Of a DNA stretch of 64,000 nucleotides, positions 7,941 through 15,339 are shown piece after piece. Source of the DNA: Amycolatopsis sp. Lineage in GTDB: Bacteria > Actinomycetota > Actinomycetes > Mycobacteriales > Pseudonocardiaceae. Below the pieces are notes generated by a model. That model saw only the letters and a list, made by a program, of their open reading frames with translations, did no database searches and was not told the DNA's origin. The DNA lies in NCBI RefSeq assembly GCF_025464955.1, contig NZ_JAODNM010000118.1, positions 1 to 64,000 of the forward strand. The letters are read 5' to 3'. The position numbers and the translations under genes were made by a program. Each line of letters starts with the position of its first letter. Positions within the stretch are counted from its first letter, which is position 1.

Positions 7941-7985
7941 AAAAAAGGTCAGGGCCCATCCGCGACGTGCGGATGGGCCCTGACC
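7941..7985 (-). terminator. Intrinsic terminator of tRNA-Thr
   Basis: A perfect 17-bp stem (arms 7947-7963 and 7969-7985, GGTCAGGGCCC...) with a 5-nt loop is followed on the minus strand by six T residues. It sits just past the tRNA 3' end and is the clearest rho-independent terminator in the window. Confidence 0.9.
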
Positions 7986-7989
7986 TGGG

Positions 7990-8063
7990 AGCCGCCTAGG
8001 GGAATCGAACCCCTGACCTATTCATTACGAGTGAATCGCTCTAGCCGTCTGAGCTAAGGCGGC
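7990..8063 (-). tRNA. tRNA-Thr (CGT anticodon)
   Basis: Full cloverleaf on the minus strand. The 7-bp acceptor stem GCCGCCT/AGGCGGC, D-arm TTAGCTCAG, anticodon loop CTCGTAA (CGT, reads ACG) and T-arm GGTTCGATTCC are all present, with discriminator T. CCA is not encoded. A TACACT -10 box lies about 44 nt upstream (8107-8112). Confidence 0.95.
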
Positions 8064-8214
8064 GTGAGCAGGGCGCTACCGGGGTAGCTCCGTTTGCTCG
8101 GCTCCAAGTGTAGGGCATGCCCTCCGCGTCACCTTCCCGGCCCACCGTCGTTAGGCTGCTATGACGTCGGTCTCAGTGGTTGACCGGCACTTTCTTCCTT
8201 GGAGGACTCGGCAC

Positions 8215-9882
8215 ATGCGCGGAAGCCTGTCCCGCACCATGGCCGTCCCGGTGACGGCGGCCATTCTGCTGCTGTCGGCTGGGCCGGCTCTGGCTCAGAC
8301 GACGATCCCGACCACGCCGATCCCCCAGCCTGCCAACCCGGGGCAGGCGCCGATCTCCTCGCCGTCGCAGCCTCAGCCGCTCGGGCACGCCGTGGGCGAC
8401 GCCGGTTCCGCGCTCGGTGTCGTGCGGCTGCTGCCGCAGGCGGTGCCGACCAGCGCGATCCTGCCGGGCGTCAGCGACACGATTCCCAAGCAGTCGGTGC
8501 TGGAGGCCGGCATGGGGCTGTCGAGCGCCCAGGCCAACTCCGAGGCGTACCTGGCGTACGAGAAGTCGATCGCGCAGTCCTCGCCGTTCGGCCTGTCGAT
8601 CGCGGGCAACGCGCCGCAGACGCCCGGCAGCCTGGTGCAGACGGCGTTGCCGGACAACCCGCAGCCGATCACCGGCGGCCTCAACTTCCCGTCGAACCCG
8701 CTGCTGAACGTCGGCCTGCTCAACGGCAGCGCCCACGCGCGCTGGAGCGAAACGCTCGGCCCCTGCGTCGGCACGATCGCGGACTCCAGCACCTCCGTGG
8801 CGAGCCTTTCGCTGCTGAACGTGATCCCGTCGCTCGGCAGCCTCCCGCTGAACGGCCTCAACCTGCCCACCGGCACCTCGCTGGAGAAGGGCATGAGCCC
8901 GACGGACCCGCTGAGCGCACTCGGCGGGCTGCTCTCCGGTGGTGGACAGGCCAACGCCAACGGCATGGGGTCGCTGGTCAGCCTGCCGAACACGCTGTCC
9001 TCCCGCTCGGTCGTCAAGCTCGTCGACATCCCCGGCTCGAAGAACAAGGCCGTCGAGTCCACCTCGACGCTGCAGGCCGCCGGCATCAACATCCTCAAGG
9101 ACACCCCGCTCGGCCTGACGATCAACGTCGCCAGCCAGCCGACGCTGAAGGTCACCTCCACCGGCGACAAGGCGACGTCGAAGGTCGAGTACACCGCGCC
9201 GGTGCTGCAGATCATGCGCGGCAGCGACATCCTCTACACCCTCGATGCCAGTAATCCGACCAAGGACATCCCGATCGGCCTGCCGCTGCAGGGCCTGCTC
9301 GGCGCGCTCGGCAAGGGCGGCGACGCGCTCAAGAACGTGCCGGTCGTCGGCGGCCTGGCCGAACTCGCGAGCGGCGCTTTGGCTCCGGTCACGGACGCGG
9401 CCAAGGGCTTCGTGCTGGACCTCGGTGTGCTGCGGCTGAGCATCGCCGGGCTCGACCAGAACGCGACGGCGATGACCACGCCGTTCAAGGGTTACCAACT
9501 CGGCGCGTCGGCCCGTCTGTTCGATCTGCAGCTCCTGCCGACCGTGGGTCTCAAGAACATCCTGCCTGCCGAGGTCGCTAAGAACCTGCCGTCGTCGCTG
9601 GCGCAGATCTCGCTCGGCGAGCAGATCGCCCGTGCGTACGCCCCAGCCGGCGGTGTCCAGTGCGGCACCACCGCGGTCACCCCGCCGGTGAACGCGCCGC
9701 CCCCGGGCGCGCCGAAGAACCTGGCGTACACCAGCGGCGCCTACGACGCCGTGCCGATGTTCTGGACCGGCACCGGCCTGCTGCTGGTGGGTGTGGTCCT
9801 CGTCGCCGCGATGCCGGGACGTCGTCGCAAGACGGCGAAGGCCGCGGCTCCCTTGAAGCCATCTCCCCGCCCCCGGAACTAG
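8215..9882 (+). CDS. Secreted, C-terminally anchored Ala/Gly/Leu-rich protein
   Basis: About 555 aa. A signal peptide (residues 1-28, cut near AQTTIP) leads into a long low-complexity domain rich in small residues, with two Cys about 300 residues apart that could pair. A C-terminal transmembrane helix (GTGLLLVGVVLVAAMPG) and basic tail RRRK anchor it in the membrane; there is no LPxTG motif. No catalytic motif recognised; a cell-surface structural role is a guess. Start at 8215: GGAGG lies 9 nt upstream. An in-frame ATG at 8161 lacks such a site, and TAGGCT at 8154-8159 is more likely the promoter -10. Confidence 0.75.
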   Translation: MRGSLSRTMAVPVTAAILLLSAGPALAQTTIPTTPIPQPANPGQAPISSPSQPQPLGHAVGDAGSALGVVRLLPQAVPTSAILPGVSDTIPKQSVLEAGMGLSSAQANSEAYLAYEKSIAQSSPFGLSIAGNAPQTPGSLVQTALPDNPQPITGGLNFPSNPLLNVGLLNGSAHARWSETLGPCVGTIADSSTSVASLSLLNVIPSLGSLPLNGLNLPTGTSLEKGMSPTDPLSALGGLLSGGGQANANGMGSLVSLPNTLSSRSVVKLVDIPGSKNKAVESTSTLQAAGINILKDTPLGLTINVASQPTLKVTSTGDKATSKVEYTAPVLQIMRGSDILYTLDASNPTKDIPIGLPLQGLLGALGKGGDALKNVPVVGGLAELASGALAPVTDAAKGFVLDLGVLRLSIAGLDQNATAMTTPFKGYQLGASARLFDLQLLPTVGLKNILPAEVAKNLPSSLAQISLGEQIARAYAPAGGVQCGTTAVTPPVNAPPPGAPKNLAYTSGAYDAVPMFWTGTGLLLVGVVLVAAMPGRRRKTAKAAAPLKPSPRPRN

Positions 9883-9897
9883 CGCCCCCGGCGGTCT

Positions 9898-9946
9898 CCT
9901 CAGGGCCACCCTTGTGGCGTTAGAAGCCACAAGGGTGGCCCTGAGG
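9898..9946. terminator. 21-bp perfect hairpin between convergent genes
   Basis: Arms CCTCAGGGCCACCCTTG.. (9898-9918) and its exact complement (9926-9946) with a 7-nt loop. It lies between two convergent genes, so it can stop transcription from both sides, although it has no T-tract. Its GGCCACCCTT core resembles the palindrome arms at 61.9 kb. Confidence 0.75.
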
Positions 9947-9964
9947 GGTCTCTGGGCGTGCGGC

Positions 9965-11179
9965 TCAGCCTTGGCGGAGCGTGGTCACCATGGCTTCGAC
10001 AGCGATCCTGGGCTTGACGTTGACGTCGATGGACTGACGGCACGCGAGGACGGCCTCAAGCCGGCGCAGCGTCGAATCCGCGGTCCATTCGGTTGCGGCC
10101 TGCGCGCTCTCCGCCGCGTGGTCGGGATGGGTCAGCGAGGCACCGGAACGGCTCGCGGTGACCAGCACGTCCCGATAGAAGCCGGCCAGGTCGATCAGGG
10201 CGAGGTCGAGCGTGTCGCGCTGGGTTCGGGTCGCGCGTGACTTCTGACGCTTCTCCAGCGCCTTCACCGCGGCTTCCGCGGACCGTTTGGCACCGGCGAC
10301 GCCCTTGCCGACGCCGTCGCCGCCCATCGCTGTCCGCAGCTCGCTGCGCTCGTCCTCGTCGCGTGACTTGCTTTCCGTGCTGGCATCGGCTTCGGAGTTG
10401 CTGATCAGCTGATCGGCACAGGTGAAGACGTCCGAAGCGCGCCGGAGCCCGAGCGGGATCCTCAACACCGTTTCGCGGCGCTGCCGTGCGCCCTCGTCGG
10501 TCGCCAGGCGCCGAGCGCGGCCGATGTGCCCGCCGCAGACCGACGCGGCCCAGTGGGCCAGATCAGGAGCGACGCCGTCCCGGTCGGCGAGGACACGGGC
10601 GATGGCCTCCGCGGGCGGGGTCCTCAGGGTGACCAGCCGGCAGCGCGACCGGATCGTCACGGACACGTCCTCCGGATGGTCCGAAGGCGCGCACAGCATG
10701 AAAACCGTGCGCTCCGGCGGCTCCTCGACAGCCTTGAGCAGCGCGTTGGACGCGCCCTCGGTCAGCCTGTCGGCGTCCTCGATGATCACGACCTGCCAGT
10801 GCCCGCTGGTCGGGCGGCGCGCGGCGGCCTGCACCAGCGCGCGCATCTCGGCCACCGAGATCGACAATCCTTCCGGGACAACAAGTTTGACGTCGGCGTG
10901 CGTACCCGCCATCACCGTGTGGCACCCGGGGCAGCCCCCGCAGCCAGTGCCGGTGCTGCACTGCAGCGCCGCGGCGAACGTCCGCGCGGCCACCGAACGA
11001 CCCGAACCCGGCGGGCCGGTGAGCAGCCACGCGTGGGTCATCGCACCGGCGGCGACGGGCTTCCCCTCCACGATGCTCCCCGCCGCGGCCGCGGCCGCCT
11101 GCAGGATCGCGAGGGCGGGCTCCTGGCCCACCAGTTGAGTCCAGACTCCGATCGGCGGGGCCTGGGTCGCCTGGGTCAC
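9965..11179 (-). CDS. holB: DNA polymerase III subunit delta'
   Basis: 404 aa clamp-loader subunit. N-terminal AAA+ module with Walker A-like GPPGSGRS (about residue 55; the usual Lys is Arg, as expected for delta', which does not hydrolyse ATP), zinc-binding Cys cluster CSTGTGCGGCPGC (about 74-87), and sensor region VVIIEDADRL. The C-terminal collar domain is helical. The GTG start overlaps the upstream gene's TAG stop by one base (TAGTG), with GGAGG before it, so the two are translationally coupled. The holB-MFS/tmk-topA order is typical of actinomycetes. Confidence 0.93.
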   Translation of the reverse strand: MTQATQAPPIGVWTQLVGQEPALAILQAAAAAAGSIVEGKPVAAGAMTHAWLLTGPPGSGRSVAARTFAAALQCSTGTGCGGCPGCHTVMAGTHADVKLVVPEGLSISVAEMRALVQAAARRPTSGHWQVVIIEDADRLTEGASNALLKAVEEPPERTVFMLCAPSDHPEDVSVTIRSRCRLVTLRTPPAEAIARVLADRDGVAPDLAHWAASVCGGHIGRARRLATDEGARQRRETVLRIPLGLRRASDVFTCADQLISNSEADASTESKSRDEDERSELRTAMGGDGVGKGVAGAKRSAEAAVKALEKRQKSRATRTQRDTLDLALIDLAGFYRDVLVTASRSGASLTHPDHAAESAQAATEWTADSTLRRLEAVLACRQSIDVNVKPRIAVEAMVTTLRQG

Positions 11180-13257
11180 TATGCCTCCAGAGTCGCTTCG
11201 ACGGGCACGAGACCACGCCGCCTACCGACGAGCACCGCGCGCAACGCGGTCTGCACCCGATCGCCGATCTCTTCCTCGCTGCCGTCGGCGTCGACCACGA
11301 CGTAGCGGTCCGGGTCCGCCGCGGCCATCTCGGCGAGCAGGTGCTGCACCCGCCACTGGTCGTGCGAATCAGCGCTCTTCTCGGGACGCGGGGACCCGGG
11401 ATCGGAGTCGAGTAGGACGGTGATGTCCGGGCGCAGCCGCCCGGTGGCCCAGTCCGCGAGCCCCTCGAACTCGTCCGCGTCCAGTCCGGCGACCGCCGAC
11501 AGGTGAGCGAGCGGCGAGTCGACAAAGCGTTCCATCACCACGACAGACCCGGCATCGAGCGCCGGCTGTACGTCGCGCTCGACGATGTCCGCCCGCACCG
11601 CGGCGGCGACCAGCGCTTGCGCTCTGGCGCCGGTCAACGACGCGCCGACCAACAGCGACTGCAGCCGTTTCTCGTCGAGCGCGGGATCCGCGGCGAGGAC
11701 GACCGGCCTCGGCCCGGTCTGGAGCCACTCCGCGAGACGGGCCGCCTGGCTCGCCGTGTTGATCGCCGTGGTGCCCTCGACCGCGATGAGCAGCCCGTTC
11801 ACCCGGCGCGGACGGCGGCTGATCGCGTTGCGCAGGTCGGACAGGATCGGCTCGGTCCGGCGCGAGTCCATCTGCCGGTAGGCGAGCAGGCCGACGAGCA
11901 GCGCGAGCACCCCGCCGCCGAGCATGACCGGACGGGTGCCGTCGATGGTCAGCGCGTTGCCCCAGACGCTGACGGTCCGCTTCTGCACCAGGCCGATCAA
12001 CAGCGGCACGACCGCCAGCGAACCGCCGAGGATCACCTTGAGCAGGGACTGGTAGATCGCGTTGATCCGGCCGCGGATCGAATCCTCGACCTGCGAACCG
12101 ATGATCGTGACCCCGGTCAGGAACGCCACCCCGGCACTGGCGCCGACGACGGCGACCGCGATGAGCGACACGGCGAGATGGGGCGACAGCGCGACGATGA
12201 TCAGAGCCAACCCGGCGAGCACGATCGCGACACCGAACAGGCGGTCGTGCGGCAGGCGGCGGGCGAGCCTCGGCGCGCCGATCATGCCCGAGGCCAGCCC
12301 GAGGAAGACGGCGACGAGCAACAGGCCGAACGCCGAGTCACCGGCAAGCAGGCTCGACGAATACGGCTTGGCCGAACCGATGACCGCGCCACCTGCGGCG
12401 AACGCGCCCGCCATCCCGATCAGCAGCCCCCGGATGAGCGGCGTACTTCGGATGTACTTCGCCGCGTCGCGCGTCATCGCGACGAAACCGGTGGCGTCGA
12501 CGTCGGCGCGCTTCGGCGTGTCCTTCTTCTTCTCGTTCGGTTTCTCGATCGCGTGCACTTCGCGGTGCGACAGCTCGGGAATCCGGGTCGCGATCAGCAG
12601 CGCGCTGGTCAGATACAGCAGGCCGTTGATGATGACGATGATCTTCGCGAGCTGCAGCGGGTCGAACGGGGACCCCGCGGACAGGCGCAACGTCGAGTCG
12701 ATGCCGGTGATGAGCGAATACCCGCCGGCCCCGGTGATCACCGCGAGGCCGTAGGTCATCACCAGGCCGAGCTGGTTGGCCGTCTCCACCTGGTCCGGGC
12801 GGCGCAGCAGGTTCGGGACCGCGGCGTCCTTGGACGGGATCCACATCGTCGACGCGACACCGACCAGGAAGTTTCCGACGAACAACCACAGCGGGGTGCC
12901 GACGAACGCGATCGACAGCAGGAAGCCGCACCGCAGCAGGTCGCAGACGACCATCACCTTGCGCCGGTCGAAACGGTCGGCCAGCAGGCCACCGAGCGGC
13001 GCGAACAGCAACCCGGGCAGCAGGTTGGTCAGCACCACGGCACTGAACGCGAAGTTCTGGGCGGTGTAGTTCTGGGTCAGCTTGGTGACCAGGCCGGTCA
13101 CGCCGAGCAGTGCCAGCCAGTCCGCCGTGCTGCACAGGTAGGTGACGCCCCAGAGCCGGCGGAACGGCTTGATCGCCAGCACCCGACGGGCCCGGTAGAT
13201 CGTGGACGTCTCGGAACGCGACGGCTTCTTGCTGTCGGCATCAGGGACCGACTGCAC
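11179..13257 (-). CDS. MFS protein fused to degenerate thymidylate-kinase domain
   Basis: 692 aa. Residues about 30-450 form a 12-span major facilitator (MFS_3-like, with the PLGGLLADRFDRRKVMV loop between helices 2 and 3). Residues about 480-690 match thymidylate kinase in layout: VEG..., VVMERFVDSPLAHLSAVAGL in place of the DRY-S-AYQ region, and a C-terminal LLDSDPG. But the P-loop reads GTTAINTAS, without the Gly-Lys-Ser/Thr of GxxGxGK[ST], and the REPGGT motif reads ADPALDE. Catalysis is therefore unlikely. The fusion itself is known in actinomycetes next to topA. Another functional tmk must exist elsewhere if this is inactive. Confidence 0.85.
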   Translation of the reverse strand: MQSVPDADSKKPSRSETSTIYRARRVLAIKPFRRLWGVTYLCSTADWLALLGVTGLVTKLTQNYTAQNFAFSAVVLTNLLPGLLFAPLGGLLADRFDRRKVMVVCDLLRCGFLLSIAFVGTPLWLFVGNFLVGVASTMWIPSKDAAVPNLLRRPDQVETANQLGLVMTYGLAVITGAGGYSLITGIDSTLRLSAGSPFDPLQLAKIIVIINGLLYLTSALLIATRIPELSHREVHAIEKPNEKKKDTPKRADVDATGFVAMTRDAAKYIRSTPLIRGLLIGMAGAFAAGGAVIGSAKPYSSSLLAGDSAFGLLLVAVFLGLASGMIGAPRLARRLPHDRLFGVAIVLAGLALIIVALSPHLAVSLIAVAVVGASAGVAFLTGVTIIGSQVEDSIRGRINAIYQSLLKVILGGSLAVVPLLIGLVQKRTVSVWGNALTIDGTRPVMLGGGVLALLVGLLAYRQMDSRRTEPILSDLRNAISRRPRRVNGLLIAVEGTTAINTASQAARLAEWLQTGPRPVVLAADPALDEKRLQSLLVGASLTGARAQALVAAAVRADIVERDVQPALDAGSVVVMERFVDSPLAHLSAVAGLDADEFEGLADWATGRLRPDITVLLDSDPGSPRPEKSADSHDQWRVQHLLAEMAAADPDRYVVVDADGSEEEIGDRVQTALRAVLVGRRRGLVPVEATLEA

Positions 13258-13435
13258 GTCCTCGCTGATACGCCCACCTCACTAGGTTCACCGCGGCGCC
13301 GGAGGAACCCCGCCCAGTGCGCACGCGAGTCCCCCGACCGTGCGCCCAGCGTATCCCCAGAGAACTCGCGGCCGTCCCACCGGCCCGTTCGTCCGCGGTT
13401 CGGCGTTCGACCCGGTGCTCGAGCGGGTGTTCAGC

Positions 13436-14035
13436 TCAGTGGAACAGCCCTGCGATCCCGCCGAAGAGACTGATGAGCATCTCGATCGCCACCACGGCGA
13501 AAACGAGCATGAGCACCACCGCGAGGATCACGCCGATGGAGGACTGCGACGGCCTGCGGCCGCGGACCGTGCCCGGCATCCGCCGGGGCATCACTTCTTC
13601 CTCGGCCTCATGAACGTCTTCTACATCCTCGTACTCCGCCTCGGCCGGCGGCGCGAAGCGCGGCTTCGACCGACGCAGCAGCTGAGGCGGCCTGCTCGGC
13701 CAGTTCCGCTGCTGCGGCAGCATGCCGAGCGGCTGCTCGCTCGTAGTCAGGCTGCCCGACGCGCTCAGCGGCGCGACGGGCTGGATGGGCACGGCAGGCC
13801 GGAAGTCACGACCGTCCTCGAGCAGCGCGGCGTTCACCATCTTCCGCACCGCATCGGCGTCCGGCTGGACCGGACCGGCGATGTGGGCATGATCGAAGCC
13901 CTGGTTCGTCCCGTACAACGGCCGTGGCTCCGCGGCCGCGATCAGGCCGGACATCGGGTCCGAGAACGAATCCCGCGACTGCGGAGCGAACGTTCCGTCA
14001 CCGTCGAAAAAAGGAGTCTCACCGGTCGCGCCCAT
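13436..14035 (-). CDS. C-tail-anchored membrane protein, unknown
   Basis: About 199 aa. A long hydrophilic N-terminal region (Asp, Pro, Arg rich; acidic stretch YEDVEDVHEAEEEV) ends in one C-terminal membrane helix (VILAVVLMLVFAVVAIEMLISLFGG). No signal peptide and no known domain. The ATG at 14035 is preceded by GAGG at suitable distance; a longer frame to 14131 is open but less likely. Confidence 0.65.
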   Translation of the reverse strand: MGATGETPFFDGDGTFAPQSRDSFSDPMSGLIAAAEPRPLYGTNQGFDHAHIAGPVQPDADAVRKMVNAALLEDGRDFRPAVPIQPVAPLSASGSLTTSEQPLGMLPQQRNWPSRPPQLLRRSKPRFAPPAEAEYEDVEDVHEAEEEVMPRRMPGTVRGRRPSQSSIGVILAVVLMLVFAVVAIEMLISLFGGIAGLFH

Positions 14036-14466
14036 CGTGACCACCTCACTACGGATTGGATTCGCCTTCTCCAGGGTAGTGGCGGAACGAAAATGCGCAT
14101 CCACCCATCGGGCACACGTGCCTGTCATCACAGTTTCTTAACGGTGACTCAGCGTTGGCGGTGTGCGGGCCGAGATGACCGGGTGGGTCGGTGGTGACAA
14201 CGCTGTGGATGAAGCCTGCTGCACCGCCTACCTGCGTTAACCGGGCTGCCGGTGAGGGTCTTGAGGACTATGACATCCGGCTCCGGCAACGCGACCGACG
14301 CCTCGCGATCGGTGCCCAGGGGCGCCGGGGAAAGCTTGGGCGGCTTCACGCTGGCGGGTGACGTCAGCGGGGGTTCGTGAGTGTTCCGGCCGCTTACTGT
14401 GCCCTGCGGGACACCCGCACCCGGGCGTGCGGGAACACTCACGAGACGTGTGGCTCGGCAGGCGGG
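14036..14466. other. 430-bp intergenic region with palindromes
   Basis: No supported gene. It carries the 14375-14444 palindrome and possibly the upstream region of the 14035 gene. A 97-codon minus-strand frame here has no ribosome-binding site. Confidence 0.5.
14375..14444. repeat. GTGAGTGTTCC-type palindrome with nested hairpin
   Basis: TCGTGAGTGTTCC (14375-14387) pairs perfectly with GGAACACTCACGA (14432-14444). The interior holds a second hairpin, CCCGCAC...GTGCGGG. It follows the end of the minus-strand gene at 14467, so it may act as a terminator. The outer arms match the palindrome downstream of murQ and the half-arm at the window's left edge. Confidence 0.8.
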
Positions 14467-15279
14467 TCAGGCGTGGTTTTTTACCGCTCGGACGATCCAT
14501 TGCTCGGCGGTGCGGCGGGTGGCGGGGCCCCAGCCGATCATCCACCGGCCGTCTTCGTCGAGGGAGGCGCTGAACTGGTAGCGGCCGAGGTCGTTGTCCA
14601 CCAGCCCGAACGCGCCGTGCGGGTACTCAGTGAGGATCGAGTCGCGGACGGTCAGGTCGACCAGGACGGTGCCCAGGCGCGGGCGCGCGGCGAGTTCGCG
14701 GATGGTGGCCAGGTCGGCGGCGGAGGATTCCGGGATGAGGCCGGACTCGTCGGCGTGGATCTCCAAGAACTCGCCGGGGCCGGGTTTGCGCTCCGGCAGC
14801 CCGTCGAACACCCAGCCGGGCAGCGAGCTGAGGAAACCGGACCGCAGCCGTGCCTGGGTATCGAGCGTGTTGAGGACGGTCGTGTACTCCTCGTCGCCGA
14901 AGAACCGGACCTCCCACGGCTTCGGCCGGGTGGGGAACACACCGGTGACCGCGCCGCGGATGAACCCGCCGCGCAGCGCCCGGTAGAGCCCGACAGCCTC
15001 CGGGGTGACAGCGCCCTCGGACACCAGGCCGATGGCCGCCATACCGCTGACGAACTTGACGTACTGCTCGGCCTCGTCGGCGACGGACAGTCCGACGGAC
15101 CCTCCCTCGGACTCACCGCCCCCGGCAGGCTCGTTCTCCAGTACCGCCGGCAGCTTGAACTCGGGATCGAAGAACTCCATTACCGAAGGGCGATCGCGCA
15201 CCACTGCCGTGATGGGCGCGATCACCTCGTCGATGACATCGAAGACGGCTGCTGAGTTGCTCACGTACCTATTGAACAC
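14467..15279 (-). CDS. Unknown protein, weakly EspG-like
   Basis: 270 aa, soluble, acidic. No catalytic motif. The C-terminal part (LATIRELAARPRLGTVLVD then LVDNDLGRYQFSAS and a Trp-rich end) weakly recalls ESX secretion-associated EspG proteins of actinomycetes, which share length and a final beta-rich then helical segment. That link is tentative. No ESX genes are nearby. It starts 60 bp from the topA stop on the same strand. Confidence 0.6.
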   Translation of the reverse strand: MFNRYVSNSAAVFDVIDEVIAPITAVVRDRPSVMEFFDPEFKLPAVLENEPAGGGESEGGSVGLSVADEAEQYVKFVSGMAAIGLVSEGAVTPEAVGLYRALRGGFIRGAVTGVFPTRPKPWEVRFFGDEEYTTVLNTLDTQARLRSGFLSSLPGWVFDGLPERKPGPGEFLEIHADESGLIPESSAADLATIRELAARPRLGTVLVDLTVRDSILTEYPHGAFGLVDNDLGRYQFSASLDEDGRWMIGWGPATRRTAEQWIVRAVKNHA

Positions 15280-15339
15280 CCTGGGACCGACATTTTCTCG
15301 AACACCCGTTCGATCGGGTTACCCCGTGTCGCGGTATCG

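Noticed and set aside
8173-9930. 585-codon frame antisense to the secreted protein
   Set aside because: Arg-rich shadow; the plus strand has signal peptide, RBS and membrane anchor.
11503-13473. 656-codon frame antisense to the MFS/TMK fusion
   Set aside because: Same shadow effect of high GC; low-complexity Arg/Asp/Gln translation.
14149-14442. 97-codon frame in the gap below the 14035 gene
   Set aside because: Overlaps a palindrome and lacks a ribosome-binding site.
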